DNA from: Methylobacterium sp. GXS13
GTDB lineage: Bacteria > Pseudomonadota > Alphaproteobacteria > Rhizobiales > Beijerinckiaceae
Length of the DNA stretch: 64,000 bases
Direction: 5' to 3'
Assembly: GCF_001455965.1 (NCBI RefSeq)
Contig: NZ_LKKO01000038.1
Location: 1 to 64,000 of the forward strand
The notes beneath the pieces are model-generated. The model was given only the letters and a program-made list of their open reading frames with translations. It was not told where the DNA came from and made no database searches. A program made the translations under genes and the position numbers. This document shows positions 19,212 through 29,600 of the stretch, one piece after another; positions within the stretch are counted from its first letter, which is position 1, and each line of letters starts with the position of its first letter.

Positions 19212-19616
19212 TCAGCGCTTGGCGGCGCCCGCCGGGGCGGGCCGCGCGGCCGCCCCGGCCTCAACCCAGCGACAGGCCGTGGTCGTTGGGAGACCGGCGC
19301 ATTCGTAGCTCCGGTCGCCCAGCGTCACCCGGTCGACCAGGCCGGTGATCTCGCTGCGGGTCACCAGGGTGCAGCCGAGATGGTCCGCCTTGGGATCGGC
19401 CAGCAGGGCGGCCGCCGCGGCGGCGCCGTCGTGCAGCAGCATCCGGTAATTGGCCAGGGACAGGCAGCCGATCACCTGCCCGGGGGCCTTCCGGTCCGGG
19501 CCGGAGGCCTTGTCGGGGCCGGGGCGGGCCGGCGCCTTGGCGGTCGGCTGGCCCAGCGCGGGCGCGGCGCAGAGGCCGAGGGCGAGAACGGCGACGCGAA
19601 GTGGCATGCGTGTCAT
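19212..19616 (-). CDS. Secreted hypothetical protein
   Basis: A 134-residue protein with signal peptide MTRMPLRVAVLALGLCAAPA and cleavage near LGQ. The mature part has a Lys/Pro linker, then a domain with four cysteines (IGCLSLANYRMLL, HLGCTLVTRS, YECAGLPTTTACRW) that could form two disulphides, and an Ala/Pro-rich tail. The start at 19616 has GAGGGGCGG upstream; the Met three residues later is an alternative. Function unknown. Confidence 0.65.
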   Translation of the reverse strand: MTRMPLRVAVLALGLCAAPALGQPTAKAPARPGPDKASGPDRKAPGQVIGCLSLANYRMLLHDGAAAAAALLADPKADHLGCTLVTRSEITGLVDRVTLGDRSYECAGLPTTTACRWVEAGAAARPAPAGAAKR

Positions 19617-19869
19617 CGGCCGCCCCTCGGGCAAGATGCGGCACGGGGAAATCCGGCTCTGCGGATTCGCCGTGCGGGAAACGGGCGCCGGACCGGCGGA
19701 TCGGCCGGCCAATCTAGCACGCGGACCGGGCGGTGTCGTACCCGCGCCGTCGCCGCGCCCGTGCTGCGCGCACGCGGTTGCGGCCGGCCGCGAAACCGAC
19801 GATGAAGCCCGCGATGGAATCGCCGGCGCCGGACATCCGGGGCGCCGCGGCGGGACGTGAGGAGAGGTC

Positions 19870-20106
19870 ATGGCGACGGCGATCGATAGCGACCAGAAGC
19901 TCCACCTGGTCTTCGGTGGTGAGTTGCAGGACCTCGACGGCGTCCGGTTCCGGGACATCAAGGGCCTCGACATCGTCGGCATCTTCCCGGACTACGCGTC
20001 CGCACAGGCCGCCTGGCGGGCCAAGGCGCAGGCCACCGTCGACAGCGCGCAGACCCGCTATTTCGTGGTCCACCTGCACCGGCTGCTGGAGCCGCCGGTC
20101 GCCTGA
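19870..20106 (+). CDS. DUF4170 domain-containing protein
   Basis: A 78-residue cytoplasmic protein, nearly all of it the DUF4170 domain: LHLVFGGELQDL, GIFPDYASAQAAWRAKAQ, and the ending RYFVVHLHRLLEP. GTGAGGAGAGG provides a strong ribosome-binding site just before the ATG. The family is conserved in alphaproteobacteria, with no known function. It stands immediately upstream of prs on the same strand. Confidence 0.88.
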   Translation: MATAIDSDQKLHLVFGGELQDLDGVRFRDIKGLDIVGIFPDYASAQAAWRAKAQATVDSAQTRYFVVHLHRLLEPPVA

Positions 20107-20278
20107 GGCCGGCAAGAACCTGCCGTTCCGGGCGCGCGCCTGTGCGGTGCGCGCGTGAAGGCATTGTGACACCTTCGGCCCGCTGCTAAGAGCCTCGCCC
20201 GTCATCAGATCCATCCGGCCCGCGTGGGGCCGGTATTCGGAGCGCGGCGCGAAGCTCGGCCGCGAGTGGGCGGACGTC

Positions 20279-21223
20279 ATGAAATCCTCGATCAAGATCA
20301 TCGCCGGCAACGCGAGCCGGCCCTTGGCCGAGGCGATTGCCGCCTATCTCGAATTGCCGCTGGCCAAGTGCATGGTCCGGCGCTTCGCCGACATGGAGAT
20401 CTTCGTCGAGCTCCAGGAGAACGTGCGCGGCGAGGACGTGTTCATCGTCCAGTCGACCTCGTTCCCGGCCAACGACCACCTGATGGAATTGCTGATCATG
20501 ATCGACGCCGCGCGTCGGTCCTCGGCCCGGCGCATCACGGCGGTGATCCCTTATTTCGGCTACGCACGGCAGGACCGGCGCACCTCGGGCCGGACCCCGA
20601 TCTCGGCCAAGCTGGTGGCGAACCTGATCACCGAGGCCGGGGCCGACCGCGTCCTGACCCTCGACCTCCATGCCGGACAGATCCAGGGCTTCTTCGACAT
20701 CCCCACCGACAACCTGTTCGCCGCCCCCGTGATGGTGCGCGACATCAAGGAGCGGCTGCCGAGCGCCGACCGCATGGTGGTCTCCCCCGATGTCGGCGGC
20801 GTCGTGCGCGCCCGCGCCATCGCCAAGCGGATCGACTGCCCGCTCGCCATCGTCGACAAGCGCCGCGAGCGGCCGGGCGAATCCGAGGTGATGAACATCA
20901 TCGGCGAGGTCGAGGGCCGCTCCTGCATCCTGGTGGACGACATCGTGGATTCCGGCGGCACCCTGGTCAACGCCGCCGAGGCGCTGCTCAAGGCCGGCGC
21001 CAAGGACGTCTCCGCCTACATCACCCACGGCGTGCTCTCGGGGGGCGCGGTCTCGCGCATCGCCGCCTCGCGGATGAAGGAGCTGGTGATCACCGATTCG
21101 ATCCAGCCGACCCAGGCCGTCAAGCTCGCCCGCAACATCCGGGTGGCGACCATCGCGCCGCTGCTGGGCGAGGCGATCGGCCGAACCGCCACGGAATCCA
21201 GCGTCTCCAGCCTGTTCGACTGA
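20279..21223 (+). CDS. prs: Ribose-phosphate pyrophosphokinase
   Basis: Makes PRPP from ribose 5-phosphate and ATP for purine, pyrimidine, histidine and tryptophan synthesis; cytoplasmic hexamer. Typical class I motifs are present: [18 protein letters not shown] near the N-terminus, YARQDRR (ATP/flexible loop), [11 protein letters not shown], and the PRPP loop [14 protein letters not shown]. Length 314 aa is standard. The start ATG at 20279 aligns with the usual MK.SIKI.AGN opening. Confidence 0.97.
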   Translation: MKSSIKIIAGNASRPLAEAIAAYLELPLAKCMVRRFADMEIFVELQENVRGEDVFIVQSTSFPANDHLMELLIMIDAARRSSARRITAVIPYFGYARQDRRTSGRTPISAKLVANLITEAGADRVLTLDLHAGQIQGFFDIPTDNLFAAPVMVRDIKERLPSADRMVVSPDVGGVVRARAIAKRIDCPLAIVDKRRERPGESEVMNIIGEVEGRSCILVDDIVDSGGTLVNAAEALLKAGAKDVSAYITHGVLSGGAVSRIAASRMKELVITDSIQPTQAVKLARNIRVATIAPLLGEAIGRTATESSVSSLFD

Positions 21224-21232
21224 CCGCGGCGG

Positions 21233-22180
21233 GTGAAGAATTCGCCGCAGTGCCTGCCGCGCAGTCGGCGCTATCTCGCCCGCGCGGACGCATCGCCGAT
21301 CCGGGAGGGGCGGGCACTGGGCCGGACGACACTCATCGGCATCCACGGGCTCGCCAACAAGCCGCCCCGGGATGAGAAGGCGGCCTGGTGGCGGGCGGCG
21401 ATCCTGGAGGGCTTCGCCCGCAATCTCGGAGGCTCGGCGCCCGAGGTGCCGTTCAGTTTCGTCTACTGGGCGGATCTGCGTTACCCGGAACCGCTGGCCG
21501 GCGGGCTCAACCGCGAACCCTACAGCACCGATCCCGGCACCGGCCCGTTCCCGTCCCCGGCGGACGATCCCGATCGCGCCGCGCCGACCCTCACCGACCG
21601 GATCTATCGCGGCCTCGCGCATCTCGAGGAGGCCACCGGGCTCACCCCGGTCGACGGCCTGATCCTGGAATACCGCCTCGACGACCTCTGGGGCTATCAC
21701 GCGGACGCCGCGTTCCGCGATGCCGCCCGCGCGCGCCTGCGCGAGACCCTGGCCGAGGCGGCGGATCGCGCCGTGCTGATCGCCGCGCATTCGATGGGTG
21801 GTCTGATCGCCTACGACGTGCTCCGGGCCGCCGAGCGGGACGGCACCCCCCTGCCCCGCTGCACCCTGGTCACCCTCGGCTCCCCGCTGGGGCTCGCCGA
21901 ACTGAAGCTGAGGCTGAAAGCCGAGCACGGCGACCTGTGCGTGCCGGAAGCCGTCACGGCCTGGACCAACCTGATGGACCGCCAGGACATCGCCACGGTG
22001 GGCGACGACCTGGCCGAGGTCTACCCGCCGAACGCCGCAGGGGTGCGGATCCGGGACGTGCCAGTGATCAACGCCTACCGCCGGCCGGACGGCACCGAGA
22101 ACCGGCACAAATCCTACGGCTACCTGCGCACTCCGGAATTTTCCAAGGTCGTGGCGGATTTCCTGGCGGCCGAGGCCTGA
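21233..22180 (+). CDS. Alpha/beta-hydrolase (esterase/lipase-like)
   Basis: Predicted serine hydrolase. LIGIHGLANKP gives the oxyanion-hole strand, AHSMGGLIAY contains the nucleophile Ser, and TLVTLGSPLGL follows as in lipase-like hydrolases. The likely acid and His lie near the C-terminus (ENRHKSYGYLRTPEF). The GTG start at 21233 sits 9 nt after prs with no good ribosome-binding site, and the first ~28 residues look unconserved, so the true start may be nearer the LIGIHG strand. A hairpin repeat follows the stop. Confidence 0.75.
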   Translation: MKNSPQCLPRSRRYLARADASPIREGRALGRTTLIGIHGLANKPPRDEKAAWWRAAILEGFARNLGGSAPEVPFSFVYWADLRYPEPLAGGLNREPYSTDPGTGPFPSPADDPDRAAPTLTDRIYRGLAHLEEATGLTPVDGLILEYRLDDLWGYHADAAFRDAARARLRETLAEAADRAVLIAAHSMGGLIAYDVLRAAERDGTPLPRCTLVTLGSPLGLAELKLRLKAEHGDLCVPEAVTAWTNLMDRQDIATVGDDLAEVYPPNAAGVRIRDVPVINAYRRPDGTENRHKSYGYLRTPEFSKVVADFLAAEA

Positions 22181-22186
22181 AAGTCC

Positions 22187-22298
22187 AGGTTTCAAAAGGT
22201 CGAGACCTTTTGCGGGTCCAGGGCGGAGCCCTGGTTTAGTATCCATCGGGGCTCCGCCCCCTGCCCCGCCAAAGGGCCGAGCCCTTTGGGAACCCGAT
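22187..22298. repeat. Composite hairpin repeat, copy 1
   Basis: Four consecutive inverted repeats: AAAAGGTC-GA-GACCTTTT (22194-22211), CCAGGGC-GGA-GCCCTGG (22218-22234), GGGGC-TCC-GCCCC (22248-22260) and CCAAAGGGC-CGA-GCCCTTTGG (22269-22289). The whole unit recurs in reverse orientation at 26595-26711 and in reduced form at 30804-30870. This copy lies between two convergent genes and may end transcription in both directions. Confidence 0.9.
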
Positions 22299-22309
22299 CT
22301 TCGCGTCGC

Positions 22310-23095
22310 TCAAGCGGCCTTCACCTCGCTCGCGACCACCGCGAAGCCGCGCCCTGCCTCGCCGGCGCGGGCCGCCTCGATGGTGTCGTTCAAGGCCAGC
22401 AGGTTGGTCTGCGCGGCGATGCCCGAGATGAGGGCGACCACGTTGCCGATCCGCTCGGTGCCGTCGGCGAGCGCCCGCACAGTCGCCTTGCTCCGGCGGG
22501 TGGTCTCGGCCGCACGCCAAGCCGCGCTCCACAGGATCGCGGCGGTGTCGTCGGCATAGATGCCGGTGCCGATCACCCAGCCCCAGGGCGCGAAGCCGCG
22601 CACGGAGGAGCGTTTCGGGACCGGCGCCTCGGACCCGGCCTTGGGCCAGGAATAGTCGACGAAGCCCTGACCCTGCTTGTTGGCGAGGTCGACGAAGTCC
22701 CGGAACAGGTACTTGCCGGTGGGATCCTGCACCCCGGAGAGGTCCTTGCCCTCGAGGTCCGGCTTCATCGGGTGGGCGACCATGCGGGGCTGCATGTCGT
22801 TGATCCAGAAGTATTCCTGGCCGTCGTAGCGCAGGGTCTTCACGGCCCGGATCGCCGCGCCCTGGGCATCGGCCCGCGACAGCCGCCCGGCCCGCGCCTT
22901 GCCCTCGAATTAGGCCGCGACGCCGTAGGCCACGTCCGTCAGGTGGCGAGTCTTGGCCATGCGGTCCTGCTCGACCTGGGATTTCGGGTTGAGCAGGCCG
23001 ATGCCCGAGACCACGGCGACGCCGACCAGCGCGGTGGCCGTGATGGTGTGGAGCGTCGCCCCAATGCCGATTTTCTTGACACCGCCCCCCGGCGG
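22310..23095 (-). pseudogene. Methyl-accepting chemotaxis protein, broken at both ends
   Basis: Remnant of a chemoreceptor. In one frame it reads a transmembrane helix (GATLHTITATALVGVAVV), a Cache-type sensor domain ([14 protein letters not shown], then [15 protein letters not shown] and [13 protein letters not shown]), and the start of the signalling hairpin ([20 protein letters not shown]). A TAA at 22912-22910 interrupts the sensor domain after DVAYGVAA, where Tyr is expected. The C-terminal half of the signalling domain is missing: the frame stops right after VASEVKA and a hairpin repeat begins a few bases on. No start codon was found in frame at the 5' end. It cannot make a working receptor. 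Confidence 0.85.
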
Positions 23096-23244
23096 ACATT
23101 TTCGAGAGAGGCCAGGTGCAACGTTACCGTTACCGCGCCGTGAAGACGGCGTCGGGCCTTGCGCTTGTTGGCTCGAGGCTGTCCACTTCCCGTCAATAGA
23201 GCTCGGATCCGGACACGAAGCCGGCGGGCCAAGGGAGGAACGAC

Positions 23245-24300
23245 ATGGTGCGAGCGTCGCGGGCGGTTGCGAGTCCGGGGATCTGCCGCCGCCTCGTCCG
23301 GGCGGGACCGGCCGCCCTGCTGCTGGCCGGGCTGGCGCTCGCCGCCCCGTTCTCCGCCCCGGCCCGGGCGGACGACGCCAATGTCCGGATCAGCCGGCAG
23401 CCCGGCTTCGTCTACCTGCCGGCGGTGCTGGCCGAGCAGCACAAGCTGATCGAGAAGCAGGCCAAGGCGGCCGGCCTGGGCGACGTCACGGTCGAGTGGG
23501 TCAACCTGACCAGCGGGGCGGCCGGCAACGACGCGCTCCTGTCGGGCAACATCGACATCGTCGACAGCGGCTCCACCAACATGCTGCTGCTCAACGACCG
23601 GACCCGCGGCGACGTGAAGGGCCTGTGCGGCGTCGGCAGCACGCCGATGCTGCTGCTCACCCGCAATCCGGCCGTTAAGACGCTCAGTGACTTCTCCGGC
23701 AAGGACAAGATCGCCCTGCCCTCCGTGAAGGTCTCGACCCAGGCGGTGCTCCTGCAGATCGCCGCCAAGAAGGCGTTCGGGCCGGACGGGGCGTCCCGGC
23801 TCGACCCGCTCACCGTCCAGCTCGGCCATCCCGACGCGGTGGCGGCGCTCGCCAGCCCGCAGAACGAGGTCAACAGCCATTTCTCGCTGCCGCCGTTCCA
23901 GCAGCGCGAGCTGCAGGACCCGGCGATCCACGCGGTGCTCAACTCCTACGAACTGGTCGGCGAGCCGGTGAGCAACGCGATCTTCTACGCCCGCACCGGC
24001 TGGTTCACCCGCAACCCGAAGCTTTCCGCCGCCATCGTGGCCGCCATCGACGAGGCGAATGCCGAGATCGCCAAGGACCCGCTCCAGGCGGCCAAGGACT
24101 ACATCGCGGCCACCAACGACAAGACGCCCCCCGAGACGCTGGTGGCGATCATGAAGGAGCCGGGGACCACCTTCTCCACCACCCCGTACGGGATCATGCT
24201 CCAGGCCCGGCACTTCTACGCGATGAAGACCATCAAGGCCGAGCCGAAGGACTGGAAGGACACGTTCTTCCCGATCGTGCACGGGCTGCCGGGGAAGTAA
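23245..24300 (+). CDS. ABC transporter substrate-binding protein, NrtA/SsuA/TauA type
   Basis: Periplasmic binding protein for a small anion or sulphonate-like solute. A signal peptide occupies ~1-42, ending PARADD. The NMT1/SsuA-like fold then shows GFVYLPAVLAEQHKLI, NLTSGAAGNDALLSGNIDI and DSGSTNMLLL, motifs that bind ligand between two lobes. GGAGGAACGAC precedes the ATG at 23245. No permease or ATPase gene is adjacent, so it is an orphan receptor or its partners lie elsewhere. Confidence 0.85.
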   Translation: MVRASRAVASPGICRRLVRAGPAALLLAGLALAAPFSAPARADDANVRISRQPGFVYLPAVLAEQHKLIEKQAKAAGLGDVTVEWVNLTSGAAGNDALLSGNIDIVDSGSTNMLLLNDRTRGDVKGLCGVGSTPMLLLTRNPAVKTLSDFSGKDKIALPSVKVSTQAVLLQIAAKKAFGPDGASRLDPLTVQLGHPDAVAALASPQNEVNSHFSLPPFQQRELQDPAIHAVLNSYELVGEPVSNAIFYARTGWFTRNPKLSAAIVAAIDEANAEIAKDPLQAAKDYIAATNDKTPPETLVAIMKEPGTTFSTTPYGIMLQARHFYAMKTIKAEPKDWKDTFFPIVHGLPGK

Positions 24301-24437
24301 GCGCTGTCGGTCTCCCCGCGCGGCCGTTGTTCCCTGCTTGAGGCCACGATATATCGGGAAGTGGGATCAGCGGGAGCCACCGCCGATCCCTGGCAATTAC
24401 CCGTTAGGGTTTAGCCAACTCCAGAACAGCGGGTGGA

Positions 24438-24469
24438 CGGCGAGTCGGAGTTGGAAGCTCCACTCGCCG
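24438..24469 (+). terminator. Stem-loop downstream of the substrate-binding protein gene
   Basis: CGGCGAGT, one unpaired C, GGAG, a 7-nt loop, CTCC, then ACTCGCCG: 12 base pairs with one bulge, followed by TTTG. It lies about 140 nt after the stop of the gene at 23245-24300 and could end its transcript. Confidence 0.4.
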
Positions 24470-24771
24470 TTTGCTTGTCTGGAGACTGCCAGAGAGAGGA
24501 CCATTCTCTGCACTCCCGGCCGCAACCGGCCGCGTGCGGCCTTCGCGGGTGAGTCGGTCACGCTCACATCGTGTTTGTAGCTGGGCTCTTGGCGCCGGTT
24601 AATCGGCACCGGGGCCTCTGAACCGCCGAACCCGCGATTGCGCCCCACCCCGGGCGGCCCTATAGTGAGCCATCCCCATTCGACAGCGTGAGACGGGACT
24701 TCCGGATCTGCATCCGGAGCCCGCGGCCCGGTGCCCGGCCCCCGTCCCGCCAGGCCGGAGCACGAGAGCAC
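24470..24771. other. Upstream region of trcR
   Basis: About 300 bases without a supportable gene. The longer frame that reads through it into trcR is Arg/Pro-rich and looks like chance. The trcR promoter should lie here; no clear -35/-10 pair stands out. Confidence 0.35.
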
Positions 24772-25473
24772 ATGTCCCAGGGTCCGCTGATGCCGAAGGC
24801 CTTCGCCGTCTGGCTGGTCGAGAACACCTCCCTGGCCTTCGAGCAGATCGCCGACTTCTGCAAGCTGCACCCGCTCGAGGTGAAGGGCATCGCCGACGGC
24901 GAGGTCGCGGCCGGCATCAAGGGGCTCGATCCGGTCTCCACCGGCCAGCTCACCCGCGACGAGATCGAGAAGGCCCAGAAGGCGCCGCACTACAAGCTCA
25001 AGCCGGCCGTCTCGAAGGTCAAGCTGCCGGAGGTGAAGCGCACCACCAAGGGCCCGCGCTACACCCCCCTCTCCCGCCGCCAGGACCGGCCCAACGCCAT
25101 CCTGTGGCTGCTGCGCAACCACCCCGAGCTGAAGGATGCGCAGATCATCCGCCTAGTGGGCACCACCAAGTCGACGATTCAGCAGATCCGCGAGCGCACC
25201 CATTGGAATTCCGGATCGCTCCAGCCGATGGACCCGGTGACCCTGGGCCTGACCACCCAGATCAACCTGGATTTCGAGGTCCAGCGCGCCGCGGCCGCCC
25301 GCCCGGCTGCCCTGGCCGCCGAGTCCGGCGCCTCGCTCCTGCCCACCGAGGTCTCGACGGCGCCCGAGCCCGAGGAGACGGCTGAGCATGGCGGCCGCGA
25401 GGAGCGGATCGACGCCGATTCGGTCTTCGCCAAGCTCAAGGGCCGGCATCAGGACGAGGACGACGAGGACTAG
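24772..25473 (+). CDS. trcR: Cell-cycle transcriptional regulator TrcR (DUF1013)
   Basis: DUF1013 protein, 233 residues, widely conserved in alphaproteobacteria and named TrcR after work in Caulobacter. The start at 24772 (MSQGPLMPKAFAVWLVENT) matches the family. Recognisable parts are FEQIADFCKLHPLEVKGIADGE, PRYTPLSRRQDRPNAILWLL, and the helix-turn-helix-like segment IIRLVGTTKSTIQQIRERTH. The C-terminus is low-complexity and acidic, ending in DEDDED. It is thought to act on transcription; targets cannot be inferred here. Confidence 0.9.
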   Translation: MSQGPLMPKAFAVWLVENTSLAFEQIADFCKLHPLEVKGIADGEVAAGIKGLDPVSTGQLTRDEIEKAQKAPHYKLKPAVSKVKLPEVKRTTKGPRYTPLSRRQDRPNAILWLLRNHPELKDAQIIRLVGTTKSTIQQIRERTHWNSGSLQPMDPVTLGLTTQINLDFEVQRAAAARPAALAAESGASLLPTEVSTAPEPEETAEHGGREERIDADSVFAKLKGRHQDEDDED

Positions 25474-25507
25474 GTCCGCCGGTTCTCACGGCGCGCCGCG
25501 TCCCGGC

Positions 25508-26533
25508 TCAGCGCGCCGCGTCGAAGGCCGCCAGGAAGGCCGTCAGGTTCTCCGGCAGGGCGGGGCACAGGTAGCCACCCTCCTGGACGATCACGGTGGG
25601 CAGCCCGGCCCGTGCGATCCGCTGCGCCGCCGCGGCGAAGCCCGCCCGGGTCACCGTGAGCACGCCGATCGGGTCGTCCGCGGCGGCGTCGAGGCCCAGG
25701 GCCACCACCAGCCCCCGCGGCTTGAATGCCGCGATCGTCGCCAGCCCGGCCTCGATGGCGGCGAGCCACGGTGCGTCGCCGGAGCCCGGCGGCAGCGGCA
25801 GGTTGCGGTTGAGGCCGGTGCCCGCCCCCGTCCCGGTCTCGTCGGCATAGCCGGCGTAGAACGGGAAGTAGTCCGACGGGTCGGCGTGGACCGAGACCGT
25901 GAGCACGTCGCCGCTTGCGTAGAAGATGCCCTGCGTGCCGTTGCCGTGGTGGACGTCGATGTCGAGGATCGCCACCGGACCGCCTCCGGCCGCGAGCATC
26001 CGCTGCGCCGCGATCCCGCTGTTGTTGAGGAAGCAGAAGCCGCCGGCGGACTCCGCGTAGGCGTGGTGGCCGGGTGGGCGGCACAGGGCGTAGGCGTGGC
26101 CCGTCTCCAAGGCCGCGTCCGCAGCCGCGACGGCGCATTGCGCCGCGCCGTAGACCGCCGCCCAGGTCCCGGCCCGGATCGGCGTCGAGGTGTCGGCGGT
26201 GTAGAGGCCGACCGGCCCGAGCAGGCCGGTGGGCGTCCGGTGCATCTGTGGCCGGGCGAAGCTGCCGGTGAGGATCTCGTCGGCGATGCCCGGAATCTCC
26301 GCCCGGCGCGCCCAGGCGTCGGCCAGGAACGCGACGTAGCCGGCATCATGCACGGCCCGGATCGGGTCGAGGCCGTGGTCGGCGGGCTCCGCGAGGGCAT
26401 GCCCGCCGTCCCGGGCCGCCGCGTGCAGGATGGCGTAGCGCGAGGCCTGCTCGGGATGCGGGATCGGGGTGCCGCGCCGCAGGTAGCGTTCGGGATCGTG
26501 CCGGGCGGAGTCGGCGGTGTGGAAGACGCGCAT
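25508..26533 (-). CDS. Histone-deacetylase-family amidohydrolase (acetylpolyamine amidohydrolase-like)
   Basis: Zn-dependent deacetylase of the arginase/HDAC fold, 341 residues. The catalytic His pair is in CRPPGHHAYA (156-157), Zn ligands are in DIDVHHGNGT (D193, H195), another Asp is in ALGLDAAADDP, and the closing VQEGGY motif supports oxyanion binding. Bacterial members remove acetyl groups from polyamines or related amines; the exact substrate is unknown. It stands alone, convergent with trcR, with a hairpin repeat upstream of its start. Confidence 0.92.
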   Translation of the reverse strand: MRVFHTADSARHDPERYLRRGTPIPHPEQASRYAILHAAARDGGHALAEPADHGLDPIRAVHDAGYVAFLADAWARRAEIPGIADEILTGSFARPQMHRTPTGLLGPVGLYTADTSTPIRAGTWAAVYGAAQCAVAAADAALETGHAYALCRPPGHHAYAESAGGFCFLNNSGIAAQRMLAAGGGPVAILDIDVHHGNGTQGIFYASGDVLTVSVHADPSDYFPFYAGYADETGTGAGTGLNRNLPLPPGSGDAPWLAAIEAGLATIAAFKPRGLVVALGLDAAADDPIGVLTVTRAGFAAAAQRIARAGLPTVIVQEGGYLCPALPENLTAFLAAFDAAR

Positions 26534-26594
26534 GGGCGCAAGTTAGGCGTGCTGGCGCCGCGCGTCACCCGCCTGTGGGGCGAGGCTGAAAGGT

Positions 26595-26711
26595 CGGGTT
26601 TCCAAAGGGCTCAGCCCTTTGGCGGGGTTCGGGGGCGGAGCCCCTGAGAAACCTTCATGACACCAGGGCTCTGCCCTGGACCCGCAAAAGGTCATGGACC
26701 TTTTGAAACCG
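26595..26711. repeat. Composite hairpin repeat, copy 2 (inverted relative to copy 1)
   Basis: Mirror of copy 1: CCAAAGGGC-TCA-GCCCTTTGG (26602-26622), GGGGGCGGAGCCCC (26631-26644), CCAGGGC-TCT-GCCCTGG (26663-26679) and AAAAGGTC-ATG-GACCTTTT (26686-26704). Loops differ while stems are kept, a sign of selection on pairing. It sits between the 3' end of the HD-GYP gene and the start of the deacetylase gene. Confidence 0.9.
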
Positions 26712-26755
26712 GGATTTTCACCGCTGAGCCGTGATCCGCGCCCGCTCCCGCGGCG

Positions 26756-27925
<1,170 letters not shown>

Positions 27926-28502
27926 GGCGTTTCGCCTTGCTCCGCGGGTGCGGGCCCGGGGCGGGAAGGGCGGGGCATCGGTGCCGCGATCACGGCGGCC
28001 GGGCGGCGTCGAGGGCCGCGGGTTTCCGAAGCCGGATCCAGGGGGGTGAACGCGGTCATGATCCGATCCGGTGACGATCGCGGGTGACGGTGCCGTGTTC
28101 GATATGAAGGTCTCATCGGCGGTATGATTCGTTTGGAGTATTGCACGTTAAAGGAGAGTAAATAATATCAAGATCGCGTGGAACGATATTTGGAAACGGA
28201 ACGATAGATCTTACCGTAATTGCTTGGATTTTGGACCGAATTGTTCCTCGATCGATGGCGGGTATAGAGATTGATTTGTTTCAAATACAAATGGAGGCGG
28301 TATCGCGCTATATCCATACGGAATTCGTCGCGACAGATTTGAGCCTGTTCTGGTCGCCCGCCCCCTCGATCCGTCAGGGCGGCTCCGGTCGGGACAGTCC
28401 TCCGGCGGCGCTGACACGCAAGCGGGGCGGCGATACCGTCCCGCGCCGCCGTCACGGGACGGATGGGCCGGGCCGTGCTGCTTCCGGGAGGGACCTTCGG
28501 CG
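27926..28502. other. Intergenic region with an AT-rich core
   Basis: About 580 bases without a supportable gene; roughly 28090-28340 is AT-rich. It lies between the divergent starts of the HD-GYP regulator and the LysR gene and should hold both promoters. Frames inside it have no ribosome-binding sites. Confidence 0.4.
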
Positions 28503-29387
28503 ATGATGCGGTTCGATCTCACCGATCTCGGCCTGTTCCGGCACGTGGTCGAGGCCGGCTCGATCACCCACGGGGCGGCGCGGGCGAACCTGGCCCTGGC
28601 GGCCGCCTCGACGCGGATCCGGCTGATGGAGGAATCCCTCGGCGCCGCGCTGCTGACCCGGGGGCGGCAGGGGGTCAGCCCGACCCCGGCCGGGCGCACG
28701 CTCCTGGCCCATGCCCGGGAGATCCTGGCCGGCGTGGAGCGCCTGCGCGAGGAGATGTCGGTGTTCTCCGGCGGCGCGGTCGGGCAGATCCGGGTTCTGG
28801 CGAACACCAACGCGCTCACCGAGTTCCTGCCCGACGCGCTCTCGGCCTTCCTGGCCGGCCATCCCGGGATCGGGGTCGAGATCGAAGAGCGCACCTCCGA
28901 GGAGATCGTCGGGCTGGTGGCCGAAGGCGCGGCCGATCTCGGCATCCTGTCCGGCACGGTCGATACCGGCTCGCTCCAGACCTTCCCGTTCCGGGAGGAC
29001 CGGTTCGTGCTGGTGGCGGCCCGGGACCACCTCCTGGCGGCGCGCGCCGACATCGCCTTCGTGGAGGTGCTCGGACACGACCTCGTCGGCCTCGACCGGC
29101 GCAGCGCCATCAGCCGGTTCCTCGTCGCCCAGGCGGTGCGGGAGGGGCGGCCGATGCGCCTGCGGGTGCAATTGCGCGGCTTCGATGCCGTCTGCCGCCT
29201 GGTCGAGGCCCGGGTCGGGCTCGCGGTGCTCCCCGAAAGCGCGCCCGCCCGGGCCGCCCAGGGCCTCGCCATCGCGGTGGTGCCGCTCTCGGATGCGTGG
29301 GCGCGGCGCGACCTGACCCTGTGCCTGCGCGACCTCGGTGGCCTGCCGCCGTTCATGCGGGCCTTCGTGGCGCAGCTGCGCGCGTGA
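28503..29387 (+). CDS. LysR-family transcriptional regulator
   Basis: DNA-binding regulator, 294 residues. The N-terminal winged helix reads DLGLFRHVVEAGSITHGAA, then the family's TRIRLMEESLGAALLTRG and SPTPAGRTLL. A co-inducer-binding domain follows (~90-290), with the two-lobe pattern VLANTNALTEFLPDALSAFL and GVEIEERTSEEIVGLV. GGGAGGGACC is the ribosome-binding region. It lies upstream of the flavoprotein gene on the same strand and might control it, but LysR targets are more often divergent. Confidence 0.92.
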   Translation: MMRFDLTDLGLFRHVVEAGSITHGAARANLALAAASTRIRLMEESLGAALLTRGRQGVSPTPAGRTLLAHAREILAGVERLREEMSVFSGGAVGQIRVLANTNALTEFLPDALSAFLAGHPGIGVEIEERTSEEIVGLVAEGAADLGILSGTVDTGSLQTFPFREDRFVLVAARDHLLAARADIAFVEVLGHDLVGLDRRSAISRFLVAQAVREGRPMRLRVQLRGFDAVCRLVEARVGLAVLPESAPARAAQGLAIAVVPLSDAWARRDLTLCLRDLGGLPPFMRAFVAQLRA

Positions 29388-29600
29388 GCGCGACCCAGAT
29401 CCGGGCCGGATCGGGGTTCGGAGACGTTGCGGCAATTCAATCAGAAGATGAGATTGTCGAAGGGCTTCGATGTCGCCGCGTAAATGAATGTTTCCTGGCT
29501 CTGAAAATACTACGTACGTCCTTTACAGGTGGCGTCGCCGCTGCGATCTGCATGGTTTGGTCTGATTAGATTCTGATACCGGGGACGGGACGACTTTGCG

